64,000 bases of DNA from Datura wrightii (Eukaryota > Streptophyta > Magnoliopsida > Solanales > Solanaceae), in the NCBI GenBank assembly GCA_035772735.1, contig JASDFA010000001.1:78084001-78148000 (forward strand), read 5' to 3'. How positions within the stretch are numbered: position 1 is the stretch's first letter; the number at the start of each line of letters is the position of its first letter. The notes beneath the pieces were generated by a model. That model searched no databases. It was not told the origin of the DNA and worked only from the letters and a program-made list of their open reading frames with translations. Positions 22,963 to 34,018 of the stretch are shown in pieces. Position numbers and translations under genes: made by a program.

Positions 22963-24110
22963 CTATGCTTGGAATAAGTGGGGATATCTTGCTTTCATGT
23001 CCTCCTCGGCTTCCCAAGTCATTTCTTCTCGGTTCCTGTTACACCACAATACTTTGACAGATGCAATATCTTTAGTTCTCAATCTACGGATCTGTCTGTC
23101 TAAGATAGCTACTGGAACCTCCTCATATGCTAATTCTTTGGTGACCTGGACATCCTGAACTGAAACAACTGTGGAAGGGTTTCCTACGAATTTCCTCAAC
23201 ATAGATACATGGAAGACCGGACGAACGGATTCTAATTCTGGAGGCAAATTCAATTAACGATAAATGCTCACTTTGGCTACTACCGAAATCTAGTACACAC
23301 GCTCGCAACATGCCTTCGAGCGTCTGAATTATGCGCTCAGCCTGCTCATCTGTCTGAGGATAGAATACTATGCTTAAATTAATCTGTGTTTCCAGACCCC
23401 TCTGGAACGACTGCCAGAATCTAGCTGTAAACTGTGCTCTCTTATCAGAAATGATAGATACCAGCACTCCATGCAATATAACTATTTTTCTGATAGATAA
23501 CTCAGCATGATCCTCAGCCGAGAAGGTAGCTTTCACTGGCAGGAAATGAGCTGATTTCGTCAGCTTGTCAACTATTACCCATATAGAATCATTTCCGCAT
23601 CCGGTACGGGGCAACCTTGCCACAAAATCCATATTCACTGCTTCTCATCTCCAGAGAGGCATAGCTATGTCCTAAGTTAACCCGCCTGGTTTCAGATGTT
23701 CTGCTTTCGCCTGTTGGCAGTTAGGACACTAGGCTACAAATTCAGCAATTTCTCTTTTCATACTTGGTCACCAATAGTTTTCTTTGATATCGTGGCACAT
23801 TTTCGTTGCGCCTGGGTGGAGAGAATCGCGGGCGTAATGCGCCTCGCTTATAAGCTGCTGGCGATGCCCCCAAAATATCTGGAACACAATGCGGCCTTTA
23901 TATCGTAACACTTCGTCCTCGGTTATCTAAAAATATGTCACCTCTCCTTACTGAACCTTATGTTCAAATTGGACCTGGCTAGGGTTTCTATACTGTCGTT
24001 CCTTTACTTCGACCATTAACGATAACACTGCGACATTCCGTATTATCGCTCTCTTATCTTTTATTTCTGCTATGTGACCGGCTAAACTGGCTAACTAGTG
24101 AAATTCTCAG
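22963..24110 (-). pseudogene. E2: integrase and chromodomain with an internal deletion
   Basis: The chromodomain tail (22963-23253, HPVF-like VRPVFHVSMLRKF to PHLFQA) is joined directly to the integrase core (23638 downward, VIVDKLTKSAHF, IISDKRAQF, QAERIIQTLEG), with the roughly 115 codons that separate them in E1 missing. The junction at about 23242-23253 carries ttgaatttgcc, a sequence found at both edges of the deletion in the intact relatives. Further up, the zinc finger is recognisable (CPNCQQA, 23690-23720) but preceded by a TAG and frame changes. Confidence 0.88.
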
Positions 24111-24680
24111 GTCTATTCTCACCGTTCAGGCGGCAAGTATGCCGACTCCCCATAGATTTATGGCTAAGGGCGTCTGCTACCATATTAGCCCTTCCTGGGT
24201 GATACAAAATTTTCACTCTCTAAGGCATAAGCTACTGCAGTTAACTCCAGGTCGTGGGTAAGATAATTCTCTTCACGCTTCTTCATCTGCCTAAAAGCAT
24301 AAGCTATTACCTTACCACACTGCATGAACCCTCTATACCTCCTGGCGATACTAACACAGGAGCTGATGTTAGCCTGACTTTTAACTCTTGGAAATTCTGC
24401 TCACATGCCTCAGTCTATTGGAACTTTGTTGCCTTCTGTGTCAATTTAGTCAAAGGTGCTGCTAAGGTGGAAAATCCTTCCACAAACCCTCTGCAGTACC
24501 CGGCTAACCGCAGGGACTGCGTACTTCGATCGGAGTGGTAGGTCTAGGCTATGTCTTCACTACTTCGATTTTCTGTATATCTATCTGTACACCAGCCTCC
24601 GACACAATGTGACCAAAAAGGCTACTAAACTCAACCAAAATTCACATTCACAAAATTTGACATATAACTGACGGTCATAC
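24111..24680 (-). pseudogene. E2: RNase H and RT fragments with deletions
   Basis: Comparison with E1 18120-18830 shows the same order of short matches (e.g. aactccaggtcgtgggtaag) but with gaps near 24217 (about 140 bases of RNase H) and near 24330 (about 50 bases). The last recognisable match is the RT stretch near 24650-24678. The catalytic FIDD of RT is not present. No open frame longer than about 95 codons, and those on the + strand are shadows. Confidence 0.8.
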
Positions 24681-26999
24681 TGGTTTATTATACCGGAGAA
24701 TCTGACAAGTAATCTACCGGTATAGCTAGAACTTTATCTGGCCTTCTGACCGCATGCTAAGGCCACTTGTTGCTAAGGTAACCTTGAACGACTATCTGCA
24801 CACCCTGTGCCCGTATCTGATCAGGGGGTCCTGATATTGATCATGACCTCCAATGATCTGGCTGCATAACCTTAAATAACTGAATAGTCGGGTTGAATGA
24901 CCCGAATGTGGCAGTAGTCTAACAATGCTCTAACTGTTCTACTTGAGTGCTTATAGTTCGTGCATAACCGCAAACTCGTGGGCATCTAATTGCTTTGTTA
25001 TTTTGCTTAAACCACTGTAAGGCTGGACTTAATCAAACTTACTCCCAGGCGATCAATCTCTGGATCTTCATGGGGAGTCTACTGATCCCCTGGTCTTAAT
25101 AAACACTGTGCTAGCAGGGTACTATCAATTTCTTACGCCTTGTGTATATCCACTTGGATTTATACTGCTATTCTGGGGAATTCTCAGTCTTATGAGCTAT
25201 TCTGTAAATACTGGCCATCTGTTAGGGCTCTGTATCTGAATATCTTACGAAAACCAACTGAAGTACTAGTCTGTCGCTGACTACTGATGTGGACCCTTCT
25301 TTGGGGTACCCACGGGTATTCTGACTGGGACGGCCGGCTAACTTATGGGGTATTCCACATAATGACTGCTAGGTTAGCTAAGGCCGACTCTCACCTACAA
25401 AGCTGGGAAAATGGCGTACAACCACTTGGCATACTAGAACAATTATGGTATTGCTAATCTCTGAAATTTGCCTATTTGGCCTCTAATCCTGGTTCTAGCA
25501 CATGCACTAGTGTTACCGATCTTCAGGGATGCCTCCCTGCTAATGCAGGCGCCAGCTGGTCGGTAGACCATCTAACTGCGCCCTTATCATCTAGCCATCT
25601 GTTCTAGGTCATTAACTCTGGTAAGCTACTAGAGCCTAGATCTGACAACAACACATAAGTTTATTAACTTAATAACTGAGAACTGAAATGGCTTCTACGA
25701 CTTCCTACATAATTCACACTTAATCTGCCCATTTCCCTTCTCCTCTTCTTTCTTTCTTCTCCCTCTTTCTTCTCTTTTTTTTTTGGCGAGGGGGTGTCCT
25801 GCAATGCAATTTGTATATGCTTTCCATTACTAATCAGCATCTGTGATTGTAGCCCTTATAGGCCGCCACTCACAACATATCTATTATCTGTATATGTATA
25901 TATATATATATATATATCAATAGCTACGTACAATATGTACTGAGTTCTGCGGTAATACATAATCTCTGACATGCTCTGTTGAATCTCATATCATACATGA
26001 TACATTGCTTCTTATGGCCTAATAATATTTCCTGCCCTGACATATCATTTCGTTGTATTGCCACCCCATTCTGAGAGTAACAAACATAAACACCTTAGTT
26101 ATCGTCTGCTATTTGAAATTCCGCCACTCTTGCGATGTGGGGTCAACATTTGAATCTTGTGGCCTTACTTGGCATATATTGAGAGCCCATGACTGTCTTC
26201 TGGGCCTTATCTCTAGGCCACACTAGATTAAGCTCGCTGTATCGGTAACTTCTCAACTTCCCCATAAGCGAACATACTACAGCATTCTGGACCACAATCT
26301 TACTGTCAGCCCTAGGCTTAATCCTTAATACGATATTCTATCAATCCGGGGGAAATCCTAATTTCCCCACAAAATCTGACATTCCTGCTTCTTCCCCTCA
26401 TCTTGCTTAAGCTGAACTCTGGGGTTCAAGGTACCTGCTCTTGCTCTTGTTAGCGTGTTATGGCGGACTTGGCCTTTTTCTGACTCAAACTTGACTATTA
26501 CTGGATCTTCTACGCCCACTTTGAGTAAGCTAGTAGTCTTACTTGCTCTTCTGACTTATTACCGTGAGGGTCTGCGCAACTTACGTAATCACAGGGACTC
26601 CTTACTCCTTCTAACATTTTATGGAATCAACCCATCTTTACTTACTGCTTGATTTGGCAACCCCATCTCAAGTCTTATGCCCCTTTACTATACTGGAATC
26701 AAAATCAAAAGGTAAGAATAGCCCCCTTTTTTTTTTGCAACAAATAGAAACATTTAACTGTACCATATTCGAAAGGATGTATTTGGGATTCCTGCATTTC
26801 CCTCTCTTTCTCATACTTACCTGGTGGTCTGACCTTGTCTTTAATCTTAATCAGATCTTATATAGCAAATAAATAAATCAACTCATATGTACATTATACT
26901 TCTGACTTCCTATTCTGACGTTATCAACGTATACTGGGAATAATGCTAATAAAGATATCACGCTGGGAGGTCTCCGATACCCCCTCCTGCTGCTGTAGT
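24681..26999. other. E2: 2.3 kb stretch of unknown origin
   Basis: This replaces RT, protease and most of gag. I find no retroelement domain, no long ORF and no similarity to other parts of the window. It has a pyrimidine-rich part (25733-25790), a TA microsatellite (25891-25917) and an otherwise mixed composition. The ORFs at 26455-26652 and 26621-26872 (+) have no recognisable features. It may be captured host DNA, a fragment of another element, or strongly decayed gag-pol. Confidence 0.7.
25891..25917. repeat. TA microsatellite
   Basis: tatatgtatatatatatata-type run inside the unknown stretch of E2. Confidence 0.85.
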
Positions 27000-27093
27000 T
27001 ATCATGTAACTGGCTGATGCCCTCTTCTGTTGCTATATCTGATCTTCTGCCTGTGATAGGGTAATGTTGATCTGCCTTTGTATCTGTAATCAA
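27000..27093 (-). pseudogene. E2: first codons of gag
   Basis: About 22 residues (HYPITGRRSDIATEEGISQ) match the N-terminus of the E1 and E3 gag (HPITGRSLDIAAGEGTSR). After that the frame runs on for some 45 codons without resemblance to gag. Keeping the leader and gag start fits a parasite that retains the RNA packaging region. Confidence 0.75.
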
Positions 27094-27278
27094 AGAATAC
27101 GGTAAGTTTTTAGGGACTCAACCCTATACTGAACCGCTCTAAAGCACGACTGACTGAGAAGGAAGGGTAACCATCATATCATGCCTCGCAGCCTCCTGCC
27201 TATAGTATGTGGTGCACAACACATCCATAGACAAGACTCTACTTAGCACGGCTTGCAGACTCCCTGGGACACGACCTG

Positions 27279-27289
27279 CTCTGATACCA
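27279..27289 (-). other. E2 primer binding site
   Basis: TGGTATCAGAG on the - strand, complementary to initiator tRNA-Met, four bases from the 5' LTR. Confidence 0.88.
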
Positions 27290-27293
27290 AGTT

Positions 27294-29645
27294 TGTCACA
27301 CCCCACCTTGGGGGGTATGACGGCACCTGGTGCCTGCTAGACTCTAGACTGCTAAACGGTCCAGCCTGAGCACATCTGGTGCTTTGGCTGGATTTGGCTC
27401 TATTTCAAGAAACAAACCCGCTATATAACGACTGTAAATACAGCCTCCGGCCAACTGGCCTGTAGCCTCCTGTACCTGTAATAACAGCTGACCAGAACAT
27501 GCAACTACAGGGAAACCTATGCGGGCCGACAAGGCCACCATGCTGTCTAGTTATCTGCAACTCAATCATGAAGTACTAAAAAGCTACGTGACCGGCAAGG
27601 TCACCACTACTGGCAACTATGGCCCCACACGGCCATCATAAAAGAAGGAAAAAGTACTAACAGCTATACAACTGCACGGCCTCACGCGACCGGCTCATCT
27701 AACCACAGGAAAATATACAGACTGCAAGCCTGTAGGAATAGCAATAGAAATGATCGGGACAGGGCCCCGACCTACCCGTACTGTATAACAAAGAAAACAA
27801 AATACACCTCTGGAATTCAGACTCCGGATGACAGGAGCTGAATACTCAATAGCTGATTGGAATCACGAGGGGTCGCCTCCTCGTCTATGAGTACCTGCAG
27901 GCAAGTAATGCAGCGCCCCACTAGGCGTCAGTACCACAGGTACTGAGCATGTAAAGCAACTGAAATACACAACTGAAATGAATAACAACAGTAACATGAG
28001 ATATAAGCAGAAAGTAGCTGAGTCTATCTAGCTGAGAATAACTGGGGAGAGTTTATTTATTCTATAACTAAACTGAGCGTACCTGATGACGTGTTGTCCT
28101 TCTGTCTATCAGTATCTACTAGCACATATCAATATACATAATAATACACACAATACCTGACCGACCCCATAAGTCGGAAGGTGCCAACCAAGCAAGCAAT
28201 CTATTTACCCCAACCCGGGTCTAAACCAACCAAAAACAAGTCACTCCACTCATCTGATAACTGTGAGCTCCTCCTACCGGCCCCCTTGGGTACGTAGCTC
28301 AGGCCTTGTCCTCTGACAATAAACTGTGTCTGAGTCCGAAGACTCCTGCCTCTGGGCACAGGTGTGCACACAGAGTGGTCTGCCCCTGTAAACAGGGTGT
28401 GCTAGCTCTGCGCTGAGTAAACTGAACTACCCCTGCAAGCAGGGTGGTCTGGACCGTATTATCATGGTGGTCGGCCATCATCGTCCTCTAGGCATACGGC
28501 ATCGCCCAGCTGGTGGCGGTATCTGAATCTGGTATCGACACAGCTATAACCCAGGGGCGGTGGGGATGCTAAAAGGGTGCCCACATGCCACAACAAGTCT
28601 CAACATACAAACACATACACAGCAAGCATGCTCAAATGAAAAATACTAATCATATTCTCTTCTTTTGTTTCGAGGCTAATCTGTATTAAATAACTGACTG
28701 TTTCTGGCTGCTGGACCTTCTGCTACCTGGCCTTTATCTGTCTATCTAATTATATCTGAATATAACTCAATAACATAGTACATGCCATCTATAACTGAAT
28801 ATAGCTCAATGATATAAAATGTACCATCTACTACTGGATACAATCTCAACAGATGAAATACGTATTGCCTAAATATCTATTATTCTGATTATCGCATGAT
28901 ACGTAATAATATACAAGCATGCTTGCTGGAATTTGTACTAAAATCGTTCCTGTACGCTGGGTATCTGCTAATAGCGTTTATTCTATTTATTTCCTACCCT
29001 GTACTTCCTGGCTTGCCGAAAGAATAACTTTACATACCTGGTTTCTAAGTACCCGACTGACCGATGTGATTTCCGTCGGTACTTCTGCTGTTTCTCCCAA
29101 CTACATTCATTTACACGTCAATTAGAACTAAATACATTAATATTCGGGAGAAATTATCACTTTTGATATATATATTTATCCCAACTTTAACCTTTCAGAA
29201 AACGGTCGAAAACTCGTTATTTCTCGATAGTCCAGAAGGGATAAATACTCACTGCAACGCTAGAAACACATTGGTACTAATTTAAAGTAATTCTATTTAC
29301 TTTACCTCGGTAGCACGACGTTTCGCCGTCCAAATTTCACGAAACCAACTCCGTAGGATTGCTCTCTGCAGCTTTATACACCTGTACCTAAGCCGGAACG
29401 GAGTTTAGACCGCGTTTCGTCGCGTAATTGGAAGGAAATTTATATATGTTGACATGGGTTACTCCTAATACTTGTTCCCCTGTTTCTTTGCTGGAAATAT
29501 ATGTGTTTTGGATGAAGAAGCCGACTTTTATTCATTTTTCAATTTTTTTTTTTTTATTTTTTTTTTATTTTTTTTTTGCTTTCTAAATCTCTTAACCAAC
29601 ATGCCCTTAGGATATTTATTCACTTAAAATTTACGAGGTGTAACA
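27294..29645 (-). repeat. E2 5' LTR
   Basis: Nearly identical to 20342-22690. The largest visible difference is at about 29541-29578, where the ttttatttta run of the other copy is a longer T-rich run. Confidence 0.93.
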
Positions 29646-30659
29646 CTCTGACTGCCCCCTGCGGCTGAATCTACCCCCCTATGACTGTGGCGGAGGCGGG
29701 GGCCTGGGCGGCCTGTCTGACAATCGTGGCCTAGGTCCTCCCCGGGCCTCCCTCTGTAACTCAACTGGCCTGTCCCGGTGACGCTGTTCCTGATTGACTC
29801 TTCTGATCTCCCGATGTCGCTGTCTGATGCCCTCAATATTCTGGGCAAATGCCTGAATTCGAGCAATGTCCATGTCCTCTCGCAATGTGGCTGTAATACA
29901 AGTCTCAACATATTCTGGATTCAACCCCATAATAAAACGGTGCACTCTGGATGCCATGGTATCAACAAAGGCCGGTGCATATTGAGCCAAAGAATCAAAC
30001 CGCAAGGAATATTCCCGGACACTCATGGCCCCCTGCTCTAGATGTAGGAACTGATCTACCCGAGCCTGTCGAATCTCCCGCGGCAAATAGTGATCCAGAA
30101 AGGCCCCTGAAAAGCTGGACCAGGTGGGAGGGGAAACATCTCTCCCTCGGGACCTTTCCCAGCTTTCATACCATAACACCGCAATATCCCGTAACCGGAA
30201 TGCTGCCAATTCAACTGATTCGGTAGGCGTGGCATGCATGACCCTGAAGATTCTCTGTATTTGATCCAGAAAATCCTGAGGGTCCTCTGTCCGTTCCGTA
30301 CCTGTAAACTGTGGGGGATTCAGGGCTAAGAACTCTCGGACCCTCGAACTACTGGGCCCTCCTGATGACTCCGCAACTGTAGACGGCATTGGCTGACGCT
30401 GAGCAGCCATCATCTGTGCTAACATAACTACAGCACTCCTAAGCTCCTGGTCGGAAGGTGTCGGTATAGGGACTGCTGAAGGTAATGTCGCCCCAAGTGG
30501 CTCCTGACGTGGTGGAGATTGCTGAGGAGGCTGGGACAATGCCTCTGTAGTGCCCTCTAACTGGGCTGTTTCCAAATGAGGGGGAGGCATCCTGCTGGTA
30601 CCTTCCCCTGCTGCAATATCTAAGCTACGACCTGTGATAGGATGTTGTTGGTATGACAT
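29646..30659 (-). pseudogene. E1: gag, capsid part (cut by E2)
   Basis: The start chosen is the ATG at 30659-30657 (MSYQQHPITGRSLDIAAGEGTSR), which has counterparts in E3, E2 and E6; the open frame extends upstream to 30803 without support. A Pro/Gln-rich N-terminus is followed by the Retrotrans_gag-type capsid core (REFLALNPPQFTGTE, DPQDFLDQIQRIFRVM, LWYESWERSRG, FLDHYLPREIRQ, MSVREYSLRFDSLAQYAP) and an Arg-rich stretch before PRPPPPPQS. A TAG at 29676-29678 replaces Gln of E3, and E2 cuts the gene at 29645. The remaining knuckle lies at about 20220-20150. Gag forms the particle that packages element RNA. Confidence 0.92.
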
Positions 30660-30857
30660 TATATGTAACCAAAGAATATAGTAAGCTTTCAGGGACTCAA
30701 CCCTATATTGCACCGCTCTACAGCACGACTGAATAGGAATAAAAGACAACCATCCTATCATGCCTTGCCGCCTCCTATCCATAGTATGTGGTGCACAACA
30801 CATCTATGGACAAGACTCTACTTAGCATGGCTTGCAGATTCCCTGGGACACGACCTG

Positions 30858-30868
30858 CTCTGATACCA
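30858..30868 (-). other. E1 primer binding site
   Basis: TGGTATCAGAG on the - strand, complement of initiator tRNA-Met, four bases inside the 5' LTR edge at 30873. Confidence 0.88.
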
Positions 30869-30872
30869 AGTT

Positions 30873-33454
30873 TGTCACACCCTGCCTTGGGGGGTATGAC
30901 TGGCACCTGGTGCCCCACTGGGACCTGAACTGCTGGACTGCTAAGCCCGGGCACATCTGGTGCCTGGCTGGCTCTAACTCATATTTCTGGAAACAAAGGG
31001 CTATATAAAGGCTGTAAAAACAGCCCCCGGCCTATTGGCCTATAGCCTCCTGTACCTGTATTAACAGCTGACCAGAAACATGTCAATATGGGGAAACCTA
31101 TGCGGGCCGACAAGGCCACCATGCTGTCTAGTTATCTATAACTCAATCATGAAGTACTTAGAAAGCTACATGACCGGCAAGGTCACCACTACTGGCAAAC
31201 TATGGCCCCACACGACCAACATAAAAGAAAGAAAGAGTACTAACAACTATACACTGCACGGCCCCACACGACCGGCTCATCTGACCACAGGGAAATATAT
31301 ACAGACTGCAAGCCTCTAGGAAGAGCAATAGAAATGATCGGGACAGGGCCCCGACCTACCCGTACTATACAACAAAAGAACTGAGATACACCTCTAGAAT
31401 TCAGTCTCCGGATGACAGGAGCTGAATACTCGATCGCTGACAGGAATCACGTGGTATCGCCTGCTCGTCTATGAGTACCTGCAGGCAAGTAATGCAGCGC
31501 CCCACCGGGTGTCAGTACCGCTGGTACTGAGTATGTAAAGCAATAACTGAAAGCAAAATCTGGAAACAACAATGTAACTACTGAAACTGAAGTGATAAGA
31601 AATAGATTAACTGTCTAATAACGTGAGTCATACCTTCTCTCATATATATACTGGAAAGGAAATAGGGGTCGTACCTGGAGACGTATCACTCTACTGCTGA
31701 TATACTTGTATCTAACGTCACATGGCATAACATAACATAGTATAGCACACACAAACCTTACCCGGCCCCCATAAGCCGGGAGGTACAACCAGCACAGAAT
31801 CTATAACCCTACCCCGGTCATCCCATCTCCTATAACCCTGTAAGCATCCTGCCGGTCCCCTGGGTATGAACTTAGGCTCGCTGAGCCCCTGACTATAACT
31901 GAACCTGAGTCCGGAGGACTCCTGGATCAACACCCCAGGCGTATCCGCTCGACGGGGGTGTATAAGGGCCGACCAAGGCACAATATGGGGAAAACTGGCA
32001 TCCCATCTTCGTCCCCTGGGGGACGGCATGCCACTCCGTAGAGCGACGTATCCTCGTCCTCTGGCGGATAAGTCGATACAGCTATTAACCCTGGGGCGGT
32101 CATGGATGCTAGGTAATCCAACCCCAAACAATACAACGGTCTCAACTAGTAATACTGTCTGCGTATCTCACATGCTGAGGCTAATAGGGGTAAAGTATCG
32201 TATATATTACATGCTGAACTAATGATAGTAATCTGTATGTATTTAATACGTGCTGAGACTGGTAAATATGTATATATGAATATAGTCTCCTGCCAGACTG
32301 TACTGGGGCAAATGCTATACGAAATATAGTATTTCTGCTGCAACCTATGTTGAATACTGAGTTTCTGTATTAACGTGATTTACTATTCCTAACATACGCT
32401 CTAAACTTTATTTTAGCCTTCCATTCTATTTCTGAGGTGCCTTACGGATATTGCATCGCTTTGCAGGGTTTCAACTGAATACAATAATATCTCAACATTT
32501 CGTATTACATCACATACTGAGCATGTTGTACAGTTTCTAACACTTGTGTTAAAATCTACGTCGTACTAGTAAGTTCCACGCGAGTTACAACTCGATGCTT
32601 CTAATATCGTATCAACATTCACAATAAACGTAACACTTGACTTCTGAACATTCTACTAGCCTGTAAATTACTATACTGTACCGATATTACTTAACTTGCC
32701 GAGGGAACTGGCTTTACATACCTTATTCTTGAACTATTCGTCCGTCGGACGAGGCTCGACCGGTACTTCAACTATTTTCTCCCAACTGCATTCATAAATA
32801 CGTCAATTAATACTAAATACAGCTTTATTGTAAAGAGCAACGTTACTTTCAATATAGTTTATAGCCTAAACTTAGGCTTATCGAAAGACGGTCGAAAACT
32901 CGCTATTTTTCAGCGGTCCAGAAGGGAGAAATATTCACTTCACAGCTAGGAACACATAGCCACTAATTTAGAGCAATTCCACTTACCTTAGCTCGGTGGC
33001 TCGACGATTCGTCGGCCGTATTTTACAAAACTGAATCCGTAGGAATGCTCTCTGCTGCTAAATACCTCCATATCTGGAGTTAATTTGAGTTTGGGCAACG
33101 TTTAGCAGCGTAATAGGACGAAAATTATATAATTTCTTCGTTCCTCTTTCTCCCTCTGCGTTTGCCCTCTGTTCTCTGGAAAGTTTAAATGTTTTTATCA
33201 TTTAAAACCGAAGTGGTGCTTTATATACTTGGGCCTGGACAAGGCCAACGTGTCACGGAGCCAACGCGGAGGCCTCTCCTCCGTGACACGCTGCCATCAC
33301 GGAGGGGTTCTACCTCGGCTCCTTCCGCAATGGTTCGACAGGTTTCTCGTCCGATCTTTTCCCGGGCCTTTCTCCAGCACGTATGGCCTTCGAATACGCT
33401 TAACCAACGTGCGAATAGGTCGTCTAGGTGCCAGGTATTCTACGGGGTATAACA
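30873..33454 (-). repeat. E1 5' LTR
   Basis: Colinear with 13721-16301. The inverted repeat in U3 is perfect here: 33249-33260 against 33279-33290, 18-base loop. TATA box at 33219-33228 on the - strand. Confidence 0.95.
33249..33290 (-). promoter_or_regulatory. GC-rich inverted repeat in E1 U3
   Basis: Arms cgtgtcacggag and ctccgtgacacg, 12 of 12 paired, about 20 bases upstream of the TATA box. The same arms occur in L (10325-10366) and, with one mismatch, E3 (42854-42895, 50701-50742). Regulatory role unknown. Confidence 0.75.
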
Positions 33455-34018
33455 TTCTTGCTCCACCAAGTCATAATAATTAAAAATGAACCTAAGTGAT
33501 CTATTTATACTAGTGGGATTTTTCCCGGAATGACAAGCAATGTGTCACGGAGTGTATCACGGAGCACTGCCTCCGTGACACGCCACTGACGCGGACCCTT
33601 ACTGGAATTTGGTTGTCCAGGTATTAAGGCCCAATGTGGCACAACGTGCAACGCGGGGCTAGGCCAACGTGCCACGGCCCCAACGCGCACCTTCACTGGA
33701 ATTTGGCAAAAATTCCATATCCAGGAAGAAGGCATCCGCGATGGCAGCGTGACATGGCTCCATCGCAGAGCCCCTTTAACTTGTGCCTTCAAGTGCTTTT
33801 TCCCTTTCTAGCATCTGAGTCCAACCCTGATTTCTCCCAACATGCATTTTAGCTTCCCAAAATTATATTTCACCTGCAAAACAACGCTAATCATGTTGGT
33901 TAGTATAAATTCACATTTTATTACAAAATCACTTGAGAATGTATAAACATCGATAGATAAACAAGGCAAAAATGACACATTTGAGTATCACTTGCGCATA
34001 TAAATTTGCCCAAGATCA
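33455..34018 (-). repeat. L LTR b, right part (with E1 duplication)
   Basis: 33455-33459 is the second ttctt; the LTR then continues as in LTR a (gctccaccaag...) to gcccaagatca. TATA box 33501-33509; inverted-repeat arms 33541-33552 (one mismatch) and 33571-33582. Confidence 0.92.

Larger units (their letters stand above)
20342..29645 (-). mobile_element. E2: deleted, chimeric Tekay relative inserted in E1 gag
   Basis: Starts tgtcacacccc and ends gaggtgtaaca between copies of ctctg. LTRs of 2349 and 2352 bases are very alike: seven differences in the first 300 bases by eye. The 4.6 kb interior keeps the Met primer site, leader and first codons of gag, and at the other end damaged pieces of RNase H and integrase, chromodomain and polypurine tract. 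Protease and nearly all of RT and gag are gone, and about 2.3 kb of unrelated-looking DNA takes their place. It can only have moved using proteins of other elements. Confidence 0.93.
13721..33454 (-). mobile_element. E1: Tekay/Del-type chromovirus, full length but broken, hosting E2
   Basis: The element starts tgtcacacccc and ends ggggtataaca, between direct copies of ttctt (13716-13720 and 33455-33459). LTRs are 2581 and 2582 bases. After removing E2 and one ctctg the element is about 10.4 kb, as long as E3. Order on the - strand: 5' LTR, Met primer site, gag, protease, RT, RNase H, integrase, chromodomain, polypurine tract, 3' LTR. All domains are present but interrupted. LTRs differ by perhaps a dozen or more bases in the first 300, more than those of E2 and E3. 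Confidence 0.95.

Noticed and set aside
29778..30226. + frames of about 90 codons opposite gag
   Set aside because: Antisense shadows of E1 gag; the same happens at 46973-47542 in E3.
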